Below, one piece after another: positions 1 to 11,801 of a DNA stretch of 64,000 nucleotides. The notes beneath the pieces were generated by a model. It was not told the DNA's origin. It ran no database searches and saw nothing but the letters and a program-made list of their open reading frames with translations. Position numbers and translations under genes: made by a program. Positions within the stretch are counted from its first letter, which is position 1; every line of letters starts with the position of its first letter. The DNA comes from Fasciolopsis buskii (taxonomy: Eukaryota > Platyhelminthes > Trematoda > Plagiorchiida > Fasciolidae), in the NCBI GenBank assembly GCA_008360955.1, contig LUCM01008731.1, positions 65,382-129,381 on the forward strand. The letters are read 5' to 3'.

Positions 1-265
1 TTTTAATCAAAGTCCCCAAAGATGGTCGCATCTGGTCCACAATTAATCGTTGCTGATGAAACAGTTTAAACACAGTTAGCAGCTGGTTCTATCAAGAGGG
101 TTAACGGAATACTTCGCGAAAGTCATTTATCTGGTCATTTCCTGAACGGTACTTGGAACCCCTCACATTATGTATTGTTCGTAGCGTGCTGAGTAGATCT
201 GGTGGAAGGAATTCGCATGTCTTGCCTTTAACGGCACCTTTGTACGTCACTTACCCGATCCGATT

Positions 266-340
266 TCACGCTAAACTCGAATCTGTTTTGTAGTACTCAT
301 TGGATTTGTAGACCTCTGATCGAGCAGTTACAAAGCTTTT
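266..340 (-). CDS. Candidate terminal exon, unknown protein
   Basis: On the minus strand a pyrimidine-containing tract ending TTTTACAG (AG at 342-341) is followed by a frame that stays open for 24 codons and stops at TGA (268-266). The other two frames close early. The encoded tail, KSFVTARSEVYKSNEYYKTD then SSLA, is hydrophilic and tyrosine/serine-rich, like the cytoplasmic end of a membrane or adaptor protein. No domain is recognised, and upstream exons would lie at higher coordinates or outside the window. A GTAAGT lies just after the stop at 251-256, so a longer internal exon in another frame was considered, but no frame stays open that far. This is a prediction from splice signals only. 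Confidence 0.3.
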   Translation of the reverse strand, partial: KSFVTARSEVYKSNEYYKTDSSLA

Positions 341-2189
341 CTGTAAAATAATCCGCAAGACCATTCAGAGAAGTCACAAGGTGTGTGATAGTTGAACCTT
401 TCATATCCCGCTTGTGTGTATATATACCTTGTGCATCTATCGGACCTAAATCTTTTCCTGGACAAATGCGTACCGAATATCACTTATACATCATTTAGGA
501 TTATCCATTTTAAATTTCTTGATGATAAGCTAAAGAACCATCCCTTGGGATGACTGAAACCATCGCTAAATGGTAAGTGCGTTCAAGTGACATCTGCTTC
601 TGTGGCACATTGGAGTAGAGGAAAATAGTGTAAATTTCCACCCTCCTATCCACATGCCGCTACCGGTTCGCGTGTTCAAAAATTAACTTCCATGATTTCG
701 AAACGCCCGACTACGTCGAAATTTCGTGTCATAATGTCGATTTTACCTCACGTGGTCTGGACTGTCAACAAACAGTCGCAAATGACAGGCCTGAAAGTTT
801 TATTTCTTCAATTTATAACAACCCCAGTCAATTGTGTTGAGGCAAATTAATTATGCGACCCCTACCTTTCTATTCATATCGAACTGTGCTGTTCAGACAT
901 TTGACATTTAGATGGATTTCTGATTGATATTTTTTTAACAAATTATAGTTTGGGGGGAATTTCTTATAAGAACTGATCCAAAATCACTTAATTTCGCTGT
1001 CGACTATTCTGTCTCCTTTCGTTCTTCAATGGCGTCTATTTTTGATCACCCCATACATGTGCAACAAGCATGTTGACCACCTCCGTGCGCGATTGATTGG
1101 ACTTTTGGGGCTGGCTCACCAAACACACCTGCGACAAAAGGATCCTACTCCCATTTGGATTTTTGCAATTGGCTGATTGTAATCTGTAGCATCCATTTGA
1201 AATTGGAAGACCGAATTTCGCTTAGAAATCTCGATTTGGAGTTTAAATGTGGACAATGAGAAACACTGATCGGGGTTACTCAGACTCTGAACCTCGTCTT
1301 AATCAATTTTATCACATCTTCGGCAAAATATCGTCAACAGCTCAATTTGGGATGCAAATACCATGCTTCTTCAAATAACCAATGGGAGAATTTTCCAAAG
1401 GTACTCAAGTAGGCTGAGAGCACGTGTGCATGTTGAGCATGACCTGAACTTGAATCTGAGGATCAGTAAATAACCTTTGCTTAAGAGATATTTGGGAAAT
1501 GGTGCATTATCAGCTTGGAATATGAAACTCTAATGGGGGTGTTTGAAGTATTAATGGAATGAGTTGATGTTTCGTGGATGAATATATGCTCGGGCATCTA
1601 AGGTTTTATTTGCTAATACGGAATTAAACGGACAGAAGAATCTTTTCGAATGTGTTTTGGGTCTTCGTTACTGATAAGGCGACTAAAAAATTTCTCCCAT
1701 TTCTTTTAGGATTGGTTTTCAGTATTCATGTCATTGAGGTAGCGCTTTCCACATCAAAATAGACGCACTTCCATTGATCGGTCTAAAGTAAATGAGATTC
1801 GGCTCATAAAACTTATCGCCTGCAAGCGTGAGTGAAGATTGTATTTTCCATCCTTTGGTGAGGAACTGAGGGTTTTTGTTGACGTTCCATTTAAAGTTGT
1901 TATCTTGATTACATCTGTTACTCCAGGTGCAAAACAGGATCTTATTTCCTCGAATTCTTTCTTTTTTCATGGGGCACGGTAGCCTAAGGAGTTACCTTCA
2001 GGGTTGGTAAAGGTCACTAAGACCGGTATCATGTATATTACGTCCTACCTTCGGGCTAGGCGGGACCACCTTTGCTTACAGTCATGAAAAAAGTAGTATC
2101 ATTTGGAAGTCAACTTCGCTGTCATTTAGGTATTAGATCATTGATGTCACAAAGATGATATGATGAGAAAATGTGCTAGGGTTTTTGTT
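341..2189. other. No supported feature
   Basis: Non-coding-looking sequence on both strands. A GTAAGT donor at 571 follows a 38-nt open stretch (533-570), but its acceptor side is purine-rich, so it is not called. A 79-codon open frame on the minus strand (1731-1970) has no recognisable similarity. Confidence 0.4.
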
Positions 2190-2241
2190 ATGAGTCCACG
2201 TGCAAGTCGCGTGATACAGTCCGATACAGTTTCGCACTAGC
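2190..2241 (+). repeat. Dispersed repeat family R3, short copy
   Basis: This stretch matches segments at 46082-46186 and 48338-48446 over a core containing GTGATACAG followed by CGATACA, with similar flanks. Only the first 50 or so bases are shared here. The family has no visible coding capacity. Its orientation is arbitrary, but all three copies read the same way on the plus strand. Confidence 0.5.
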
Positions 2242-3572
2242 CTCATTTTCCCCTATGGTATGCACTAGCTTAGTTAATGACCATCGTAATGATATGGGAG
2301 ATTTAAGGAACTATTTTTTGTCGGAATTCGCGTCGTAATATCAAGTTCAACCTCATCGAGAAGAAAATGATGACAAAATGGCCTGTGCAGAAGATTTTTT
2401 CTCATGCTAAGTAAAATGAATCAGTCAGAACGCCTCTTCATTCTCCCTAATGTGAATTTCCTCCTCAATTTGATGTTAAGTAGAAAACTAATCTGAAACA
2501 ATACAAATACGCCTGCTATTTGTGCAGGCCATCAGGCACACAGTCATTGGCGAAAACAAAACCTGAGCACGGTAAGATGACTTTTCTGGCCCAGTGACCG
2601 AAAAAAAACAAATTGATCGGCTTTCTGAAGCCGGAAATGTAGTCGCATGAGTCAACCCAAAAAAATAAAGGCCAGAAGGATTATACTGGCACGGATTCAA
2701 ACGAAGGTTAATAATTAGTGCTGGGACGCTAAACACTCATGCCCAAGCAAATAGACACTGAAGGATGTACTTTACAGGTCGGGAAACCTGATTGGTATGG
2801 AATGACTGGGGTTGCTCTAGCTATCACAATAATTTACCCTACTTCCTCGGCTACATAGCGATCACCGAATCTTGGCGCTCCTCGGTTTAAGGACCACTAT
2901 CCGCTCATTTGGCAGCTGATTTACTAAGTAATTAAGACAAAAACAACCTGAAAGCGGTTCGAGTAATGTTGGAACATGGAGGACAGAATAAAAAGTCAGT
3001 TACCAGATTTCACTTGGGAGATCAGGAGGAATACCTTGGAGGTTGTTATGATCAGGTTTAGATGTAGGTCAAAGCTGCGTTGGTTTTTCGATTAAATTCT
3101 TTTGCTATTAATATATCTGGTTTTCCTAAAGAAAGGTCCCTTCCACAGGGCAAGATTCCACGATGGGTGATTCGCTTGGACACTTCCAAAATTCTTCTTT
3201 AAAGAATTCTCCAAACTATCTAACTATCGGCCTTCAAAGTTTGCACCTAATGTCAACCTTTTTCATGCCAGAAAGTTTGTGGATTGTCTGCATATTGTTG
3301 CTGAATACTGCACTCTTTTACACACTGAACATGTCAGCTGTTGCCGACTCTGAAGTGAAGCCGTCATCAGTAAAGTCGCTGCTTTCAAGTAAAGATCCGC
3401 GCCATTTGGGCGACAGCGAATATTAATCGATGAGAAAGGTACGGCTGGGGACACTCGTCGGTCAGTCGGTCCCGGTAACTATAAACAATGTTTTGTTGTT
3501 ATTACCCCCTTCATTGTTATTGTTGTTGCTTTCGACGTCGTCAACGCTGTTGAAAACGATACTGACACTCAC
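2242..3572. other. No supported feature
   Basis: An 87-codon plus-strand frame at 3163-3426 contains a hydrophobic stretch but has no homology that I recognise and no convincing splice signals. A short T/G-rich trinucleotide-like run lies near 3490-3540. Confidence 0.35.
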
Positions 3573-3608
3573 GATTCCCGGGATATGATACGCGAGAACA
3601 CGTAAGAG
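3573..3608 (-). CDS. Candidate 36-nt micro-exon
   Basis: On the minus strand a textbook 3' splice region (a CTAAC branch-like motif, a pyrimidine-rich tract and CAG ending at 3609) precedes 36 nt, followed directly by the donor GTGAGT (3572-3567). The length is a multiple of three and all three frames are open, so the reading frame is undetermined. Symmetric exons of this size are typical of flatworm micro-exon genes. No partner exon was identified, and chance occurrence is possible. Confidence 0.25.
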
Positions 3609-5199
3609 CTGACATGGCAGTTAGATGCGTAAACAAAAGTGAAACAATCAAGCGACGGATGGAACAAAAATTCTTTGTCAGAAATCAGATGGAACCACTG
3701 AATTAGTTAGTGTCACTTTTGGGTAGTAAGAAAAATAGGTAGGTTGTCATTAGTCTATGATAGTTTGTTCTTGTGTGCATTAACGTGCGCAGAACTAACG
3801 GATAAACAAACAACATCAGGAAATGTACAGTTGTCGGTGCAATTTTTTAATCATGCCACGTTAGTTCTTTGTTACTGCCACGATTAGGAATGAAATAAAA
3901 GCCCCACGACAATACACTGTTCGACTGGAATCAGGCTTACATTAACGTGGACAATTTGTTATCAGTAAAACTTGCGAAGTTCAGGCGAAAAGACGATCAC
4001 CCGACGCAATTCCAACCGTGATGGTGCGATTCCCGTCCTTCCATTGCCGATTCAGACCATTTGTCTTAGCTGCGGCATGCGTTCGTGTCGTCTGGATGTC
4101 CGAGAGAAATTCCCGTTTGGATAACTGACTGATTAATTGGAAACGAGCAATATAACAAAATCCTAGTCCGTAACTGTGCAGTGTCTAGGGTCGCCCTACT
4201 TACGTCCTATTATTTCCGCTTGAATACGCGACTTGAATGATGCTAGTGCAATTCAGACTGTTCAGATATGCAGATGGTACCGTTTTACGTCATTCCATCT
4301 TTCATCTGATTGATGTCCGTAGTTTGCTTATGACTACTACGTCAAACAACAAAATATCGGATTCAAAACAATAACAGTTTATCACTAGAATCTCGACTAG
4401 AATCGCCTGAGGCATGAGTGGATTTAAGAATCACAGGGTGATTCACCGGAGGATTTTCGTCGATCAGGCAAGGCGAGACGTACTATTGAGAAGAAAACTG
4501 CCGTTTATCCCAAATTATCGTGCTATCAGGAGGTCCATAAATGCAAAAACGGAAAACTTTTTCACAGACTCCGGTTGTACGATGAACCCAAGCAAATACC
4601 CCTAACTTATCTTAAATCTTTCAGGATAATCGCTTCTTTCAGTGAAGGTTACTGGCAGTGGATGCTGTCTCCCCTCCTCTCTCTCTCTCTCTCTCTCGAT
4701 GTGCCTTTCCATTGATGATGCCTCATTCCACTCACCTCCGATCGGCTTCATCCACTTCGTTCATGTCCTAGCAAACTAGGCGGGACTCTCAGTTCACTTT
4801 CGTAGATTTAAATATTTTCGGATTTCACGGCCTACCATTCTTGTGCACGTCTACCATTCAGAAGAAATACACATTCCGAAATGCTTCTCAACCGTTAAAA
4901 AGAAGCTCAACTTTTAAATTATGTATCCGGGTGTTCTGATCATTACTCGTGTCCTCTTCATTCCTTTCTATAAACTCTCCCCTATTTGTATTGCGTTGTA
5001 AGATAGACTTCGATAAGTTAAGAAATTCACATTTCAGCCAACAGTCTAAGAAAGAAGAACGGATCGATTCCCATAAAAGACTACCAGTGTCGAGGTGTAA
5101 ACAGATGGACGATGGAGATTAGGCGAATTGTTTTCATTTATAAAAGTTTACACGCGGATCCCTCATAATTTCTTCCATCCTAGACAAAATGTATGCTAA
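3609..5199. other. Microsatellite and no supported gene
   Basis: A (TC)n run occupies about 4677-4697. A minus-strand frame between an AG and a GTAAGT (about 4203-4262) is open in one phase but has a weak pyrimidine tract. Nothing else is supported. Confidence 0.4.
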
Positions 5200-6160
5200 A
5201 TTGGGAACATAGGAGTAGCGATAAACAAAAATACTAAAAGATTCCTTTTAGCATGGGTCTACACTTCAAACTAGTCGATGCTTGTGCATGTCAAGAAGTC
5301 GTGTCAATATATCCACGATGGGTAAGCTTTGCAAGACTTTTGTGGAAAATTTCACACAATTGTTGACATGCACGTCGTATATTTTATGAATAAGAGAGTC
5401 AACAGCAATCGTAGAAACATGAATGATGACAGCGAAACTTAGGGGAAGCAGTCAAAAATCTTGCTTGAGTAGGCCTCAAAAATAAGCCGACAGCAATGGA
5501 GTAAGATAGGTTGAACACACTGATAGACAAAAGAGGTAATGACAGTTTGCTTTGTTCGACACTATCTTGGCCCACATATTTGAAAATCCAGGGGACGTGC
5601 TGGTTTGACACCGTTGAAGATATTCGAGGACCATGGTAACTAGGTGCAAGGTGTAACACTTAAGTATTTTACCGATTCGCCTCTGGGAACGGGGACGACA
5701 TCAATTACCAAGTGTACATCGGGGAAGGCCGAGCAAGAAGTGATGAAACTGTACTCAAAATATTTAGATGTATTAAGGCGAAGATCAGAAGTGCAAAAAT
5801 ATATCGTGAACATTAGGCAAATTTCCTGATAGGAATAAGAAATGCGATTGATTGGGAAATGACTGATAGAGTGCGATATTATCCTCGTACAAAGAAAATT
5901 GAATAGATGGATTAGTAGGCCAGTTACCGAGGCAAGAGGTAAAAAGGTAAGGTGGAAAAAAATGGTCCTTGAAGAACACTGGAATTGTTGAACAAGGGAA
6001 TGGATATGTGATAACCAAGTTTCGTTTGCCGACCTCTGATTGGAAAAGTAGTCTTCCAACCACGATAGTAGAGAAAAGGAAGATCCAAAAGAATCAAACA
6101 TACGGGGAAGGAGGTAACGTGGAACTAAGTCGCAGACAAAGGAGTAATTTAGTAAAGCGA
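5200..6160 (-). pseudogene. LINE family A reverse transcriptase relic (Jockey/CR1-like)
   Basis: This is the decayed 3' part of a non-LTR retrotransposon reverse transcriptase, spread over three minus-strand frames. In order (falling coordinates) the signs are LLSWLEDYFSNQR, then a degraded PQGS-type segment, then FSLYEDNIALYQS near 5893-5876 where the catalytic box should read YADD. Next come DLRLNTSKYFEYS and ESVKYLSVTPCT, equivalent to the conserved VKYLGV segment, and a tail with NIFNGVKPARPL and CRTKQTVITSFVYQCVQPIL. Stops and frameshifts are numerous, and the catalytic change to YEDN would inactivate the enzyme. The 5' end appears truncated near 6160, as is usual for LINE insertions. 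No endonuclease domain is visible. Confidence 0.8.
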
Positions 6161-6230
6161 GATGGACTGATTTCATCGAACTACCGGTGGTTGATGCGGT
6201 CAGCCTCAACACAAGTGTGCCTGTGAGATC

Positions 6231-7641
6231 TTGTCAAACGACACCCACACACTGCTCTCGGATTTTGCTGTTGTTTCCGTTCAGTGATATGTTCCATGCC
6301 GCTTCCGTGCTTATTCAGGCAATATCACAATGAAATGAGACATCATCAGGTGAATCTTTTAAACACTATCAGATTAGGTTCAGGAAGAGGACGCTGAGCT
6401 GAAGGAGCTAAAATAAGAACCTGGGAAAGTTTATGTTAAATTACGAAAAGGGAGCGACATACGGTACGGCTCAAAAGTCAAATAACTTCAACAATAGCCT
6501 ATCAATTCTACCAGTTCATTGAGCATCAGTCGATGCCGGATTCATGTTAATTTAGGGCTCGCTTGTTTTGATTTCACGATACTCTTGTGTCAACTAGTTT
6601 ACAAGTAGGCGAGAGCGTGAGTAAGTGATTACTGAGTCCGATTCCGTAACATCTTTCTGAAATTAAACTAACGGTTTTCTAGTTTCACTTTATGAATTTC
6701 CAATTCAATATAATTCTTTACTGAACTCATTTCCCGAAGTGGTGTGTTCGGGTAACATGTATTTAAAGCATCAAATGCGGATAGTCAGTGGTTCTGTGAC
6801 TCTGCTGCACTGTCTACTGTGAAAGAATGCACGAATGAGATTCATCCGAATCATGTATAACGGGCTAATTATTTGACACATTTTGTCACCTTGCTGGACA
6901 TTGGGAGGCGGTTATTTGATCACTGGTGTTCCTGGTCTGGTGCGTTACGTGTATCCGAATCAACTGGTATTTGATTTCCAAACTAAATTGATAACTCCAA
7001 CGATTGAAATGATCAGTTCTTAGTCTGGTATGAAATTACCCCATTAATCCTGTCAGGATTCGTGAATTTCCGAGCATTTAAAATCTTTCTTTGTGGTACA
7101 TAAGAACTTAACTCTTCTTCACTGTCTGTTCACTGGAGCAACAGGATGAGTAGACGATTGAACTATATTCTAAATTAACCATGCATCGTCCTGGTTCCCA
7201 CTTTGTCTAATCTCGTCCTGTTTTATCTCTAGTCCAGCCAAAAGATTATGGCTTTAACAGAATATGTTTAGCTTAAGTATGTCTGTAATAGTATATATAT
7301 ATTTTATATATGAGCCGCTTTTTTGATTCGATGCTGTAATTTAATTACACAAAACTGCCGTTTAAATTGCGAAAGACGAACCGCCCCGACGAATTGGGTT
7401 ACAGAATGTAACATTGTTTTAATGAGTTGTTTTCTACTTGCTGTTCCATTCTTTGGAAATTAATCTGTAGAGTTTCTTGACGGAATGTGAACGGTGAAGT
7501 ACCGCTTAAGCTTCATCTACCCAAAGTGTGCTTTTCCAGGTAGGATTTGCGGGAGAACACTTGAATGGATAATCCTTGCTTTCATATTTAATTTCCTGAT
7601 GGAGTGATGATGAGCAAGGTATTCCTTTGCTTGTGCAACAG
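6231..7641. other. No supported feature
   Basis: A short (TA)n-rich tract lies at about 7292-7312. No exon or mobile-element similarity is seen. Confidence 0.4.
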
Positions 7642-7699
7642 GCTGAGAAAGCAGATTTGAGCTTGAACGTCACGAGAACTGCCGTCCAGATTAATGATG
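7642..7699 (+). CDS. Candidate 58-nt internal micro-exon
   Basis: The exon is bounded by a strong acceptor (pyrimidine-rich CTTTGCTTGTGCAACAG) and a perfect donor (GATG then GTAAGT at 7700). Only one of the three frames is open. It reads AEKADLSLNVTRTAVQIND plus one leftover base, so the exon starts in phase 0 and ends with one base of the next codon. The other two frames hit TGA within six codons. The peptide resembles an extracellular beta-strand segment, with an N-x-T sequon at NVT, but it is too short to assign. No neighbouring exon was found with certainty. Among the isolated exon predictions in this window it has the best splice signals. Confidence 0.45.
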
Positions 7700-7772
7700 G
7701 TAAGTGGCGATTCTACCCTAATCCGCTTAGAATGGCCCATTAGAACGAGTGTTTAAGTGAACCGATTAAGAA

Positions 7773-7800
7773 TGTATGTATGTGTGTGTGTATGTGTGTG
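7773..7800. repeat. (GT)n-like microsatellite
   Basis: Imperfect TG dinucleotide run with TATG interruptions. Confidence 0.8.
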
Positions 7801-9979
7801 GATGTTGATCGAAATGATATGGTAGAGTAGTGAATTAGAAAGTCCAGTTGAAATTTGTTCCTGTTATACGCGGTTTCGTTGCTGGGATAAACAAGGACAA
7901 AACTCCGCCGTAAACTGAACGGCGGACTGGGTCGTCAACAGTCTAGTCGACGGATTAAGAATTCCTGAACCACGCTGCACCCCCTAGCAGCAACTGGATA
8001 CACCTGGAATATGTAAAGTTGAAAAAAACAGATGATACTCATGGATCGAATTGATGCTTTCTACAGCAACTGGCATCAAATAGTGACCAGCTCGATACTT
8101 GAAAGGTTCGAATTCGATGATCTTGGATGTTGCAACTCGGCGACTAGCTCCCACGGTATGCGGAAGGCCATCGGTTCGATCTCGTCTCACAATTTCATCT
8201 TTTTGATAGGAGAAATGAAAATAGAGTTCCAGTTACCTGTGGTAGACTCCTGGTGTCATCTCGAACTAACTATACCAATGCCATCACCGAAAAATCTGAG
8301 TTCTACGCTTTATTTAAATTCTGTGTGGAATTTCAGTAAAAATCTGATTTACTAATGCTATCGATATAATGACTCACTTGTGATAAACTATATTAATCAA
8401 AATACGCTACCATGGACTTTCGCTGTAAAATGAGAAACGGTAACAAGTGAAACACTATCACATCCGATTTAGAATGTAGTCTTATAATCATAAAAACACT
8501 AGTTGTAAAGCTGACGATTTCATTGAGTTTTGCTACTGGTCATCGGCCAAGACGATCCAGAAAATTGGCACTCCGAATCGAATTTGACAAGAATCAATAT
8601 GATTCCTTGAGATAGCCTGTCGGGCCAAAACTGAACTTTGCATCAATCGGATAGTGGTTCCATTTATGGATTCCACTAGTGAATTAAGTGTGCGTGCTAG
8701 ATAGTGGACTATCCACCAGAATGTCACATTATCAAACCGTATGGTCTGACGTCTTTTATGAAAGCTCTAAAATCCGGGAAGTCTGTCGACTTATTGTTAG
8801 TTGATTTCCCTACCGAGTTGACCTGGCACGATGCCAAAAATACTGCAAGACACCTGTACCGATGGTTAACCAATTGGAGAAAATAGAAATTGTTGGAAAG
8901 ATCAATGTGAAATGCCTTCTTTTTGGTCCAGTTCAGCAGAAAAAGCTGAAACATTTTGTGGCTAAGACTGATAATACTCATCGGTCTCGTGTGCCTTTAG
9001 CCATCAATCGAAGCATAAGGAATCTCGTCGTACAAAATATGCAAAATGAAAATGAGTCAGGATCAGGGTCATTTAGTGTGAAAATCTTGTCTGACGGGGA
9101 TAAATCTCGAACCGAGTTGTTGACCAATGCATTATCATGCATTAAAAACAGTGTAACCGACCGCAAGTCTAAAAGTCTCTCAAGAATACACTTTGTGCTT
9201 AATCTTATTCTGATCGTTCCTAGCGCTGGATCACCAGATAGTTCGGCTCTTTCCGTTAGATGCACACTTCACGAATTCTCTAGATGCATTTCTAATCTGA
9301 AGCTGCATTTTTTATTAATGAAGCTTATGAATCTGTTCCAGAGATGTAATTCAAAATACAAGATACATGAGGATACCGTTTAGACTTTCAACAAATAACC
9401 TTGATATTGCTTAGAAAGCTGCCCGTTGTGGCCTTCTTTTCCCCATTAATTTCATTGTCCTCGCCTCCAGTTTATCCAATACCAATTGTATGGTCACGCC
9501 TTCCTACATCAACTAGTGATAATCTCAGCTATCTATCTTGCTAGCTTTTCATAATAGGGACCAGTTTTTTAATCATTCTGCGTATTCTGAATCGATCTTC
9601 CTCCCGCCTGGTTCTGCCTGCTCCGATGATCTTTGTCGGATTCGAGACCTTCAAGTAGACTGACTTAAGTCTGTTAAGTGCCCTCGTATATCATCGTACT
9701 AAGATCCTTGTTGTTCAACCCTTATTGCCAATTGTTTGTCCAGATTCACGATGACATTCATGTCATGTTCTTTCTACCCCGGTTTCTCAAAGCGGTTTAC
9801 CAGTCCTAGGCCGTTTTTCCTCGTGACGTTTTGTTACCTTCGCCAACCTGACTTCAGGTTATCAAGTAACTGAATGTTAGATCATTCGTCTTCATATTCC
9901 ATTTGCTGAACTGTTTGAAATCATTCCTGTCCTACACAAAAAGCCCGTGAAACATTTGGTTCCCAAATTTCAAAGGCTC
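7801..9979. other. Open frames of unknown meaning
   Basis: Two overlapping plus-strand frames lie at 8704-8886 (60 aa) and 8862-9383 (173 aa). The first contains KSVDLLLVDFPTEL, which loosely recalls motif A of LINE reverse transcriptases, but no other RT motif follows in any frame. The second has no recognisable domain. A 107-codon frame at 8032-8355 is likewise unassigned. No splice structure supports them. Confidence 0.3.
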
Positions 9980-10165
9980 TCAGGCCGACGGTGGTGACAC
10001 GGATAAGGTTGTAGCGCTCGGACTTGAAGGTCGCGGGTTCGAGTCCTCCCACCGCCGGTTAACTTCCCCACTTGGCAGCCCTCTGTTGGCTGTGGCCCCT
10101 TTCCTGAAAACTGATGTACACTGTTGTTTCGTTAATAAAAGAAGTAAAAGATAAAAGATTGTAGT
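9980..10165 (+). mobile_element. tRNA-derived SINE, copy 1
   Basis: The 5' head folds like a tRNA: a G/C-rich stem strand near 9986-9995 can pair with CCACCGCCGG at 10049-10058. An A-box-like segment lies around GGTGGTGACACGG, and a good B box (GGTTCGAGTCC) is at 10035-10045. The tRNA-unrelated body contains CACTTGGCAGCCCTCTGTTG. The element ends with TTAATAAAAGAAGTAAAAGA and a short AAAAGAT repeat, the likely reverse-transcription priming tail. Two further copies and a tail fragment occur at 31660, 57155 and 45622. Transcription would be by RNA polymerase III from the internal boxes, and mobilisation would need a LINE. Confidence 0.8.
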
Positions 10166-10169
10166 ACTA

Positions 10170-11293
10170 TCCATCTCTCGGGTATTGGCTTGTGCAGAAA
10201 CGTGGTTGTGCTTCACCTCGGACGTGCACTGATGGGCAAATAAATCTTCGCACACGGTCGAGCTACGTATTAAAATTCTCGAACTCGTTTACCATTCATT
10301 CGGCCTATTTTTGCCCCTGTTATTATACTGTCCCAAACAATGCAACTTTTTCGTGCTGCTAAGCAAATTTGGTATTTGTAAAAGTTTAGTAATACAATCC
10401 AAAGCAACGCAGTCGGTGTAAAACGAACAACAATTATGCTCGGGTGTGTGTTGGGCTGGCAATAGGAAACCAGATAACGAGAGCTCACAAGTCGGTGGCA
10501 CGTTGATCGCAGTCGCACAACAAGTGTTTTTTCATCATAATCCTGGTTTCGAATGGTGAGTGACCACAGGTTGCTAGAAACTCAATAATGTCCAGTTGCG
10601 TTAATCTTGGCCGTTGGGATGCAATTTCGACGATCGGGATCGAGCAAGAATGCAAATTCTCACCACAACTATGCAATTTCCTCAGTAAAATTCAAACTTC
10701 TGTCCCTGGACTTATTGTTAACTGCAGGCAGAGTGAAATTCTTATGCATTATTTGATATGACACGAATCTCCGATCAGTCCATGCGAGCGATAAAAATAC
10801 AAAGATTTGTTTTACGTTGAAATCGGTTCTAATCATTGTAATCAATTGACGGTTTATCCTATGCAGTAAGGTGTGAAGTATGAAAGACAATCGAAAAGGA
10901 AAACATCCTTAAACCTCCCTGGAGTTTATTCTATCTTCTCATTTAGATCAAAACTTCGTTATTGAATGAATGTCAAAAAAGTCCGTTCACCATTCTCTCT
11001 TTCTCTGTTGGCACCGTCAAACAGCTATACGGGGAAAACAAGCACTGAAATATTCTGCAAATTTTACCTTGTCCACGTGCAATTTTGGTGAATGAATATG
11101 AAGAATTTTTGATATGGTTCACGTCAAGAACTAGTTTTGGTAATTGTTATTTGGAATGGATTCCTCGTTCTAGCGCAGACTGAACAGTATGCAGTGAAAT
11201 CCAACTGATTGCGGACACGAAATCAGTGACCGATGGCAACTCCATCCATTATTTTCTCTTTGCTTTGGGATGCAATCAGATGTTGCTTCATTG

Positions 11294-11295
<2 letters not shown>
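10170..11295. other. No supported gene
   Basis: Overlapping minus-strand frames at 10270-10518, 10485-10676 and 10669-10890 (63-82 codons) show no similarity or splice signals. Nothing else is seen. Confidence 0.4.
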
Positions 11296-11331
<36 letters not shown>

Positions 11332-11444
11332 GTTGAGAAGGCGTACACTGAGTTAATGCGTTTATCGTGACGTTTCGATCCAAACTAGGACTCGTTGTCA
11401 AACGTGAATGAGTGCTATATATATATATATATGCATATATATAT
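11296..11444 (-). repeat. Hammerhead-like unit between two (TA)n runs, copy 1
   Basis: An approximately 85-bp unit is bracketed by (TA)n at 11296-11328 and 11415-11444. The same unit, also bracketed by (TA)n, recurs at 15286-15418. Read on the minus strand it contains TTGACAACGAG, then TCC, a short loop and GGATCGAAACGTC. Hammerhead ribozymes have CUGANGA, stem II, then GAAA; here the stem II strands and GAAA are recognisable, but the first box carries an insertion and a C-to-T change. The strand is given for that reading. It is probably an inactive relic of a hammerhead-bearing retroelement. The homology between the two copies is certain; the ribozyme reading is inference. Confidence 0.5.
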
Positions 11445-11801
11445 CTTTCAGCGAATGGTGCTGTACAAAGTAGAAACATAGAAAATCAACAACAATAAAG
11501 TAACCTAAGCAAAACCCTTCCTGATTGACACGCCTCATCCCCGTCCACTGTGTCACATAGATGTGGGTGCTAATATTTATATTTTTCAAAAACACCAAGT
11601 ATCAACAAAGTTACTGAAGGGCCACGTTTTCGGTCAGAACGTATTCAGCTAGCAAATATAATAATCCATTAGATATCACGGTTTTACAATATTTAGTCGA
11701 CTCCCATCATTTTAGTTTAGAAGGTCATTATCGGAAAAGAAACAGGATTCATCCACCGCGATTCCGCATGGGTAATTTGGAAATTATAATTTTCCTTTTT
11801 G

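Noticed and set aside
8704..9383. Possible reverse transcriptase (KSVDLLLVDF)
   Set aside because: Only motif A is loosely similar; no YADD-type box or other conserved segment occurs downstream in any frame.
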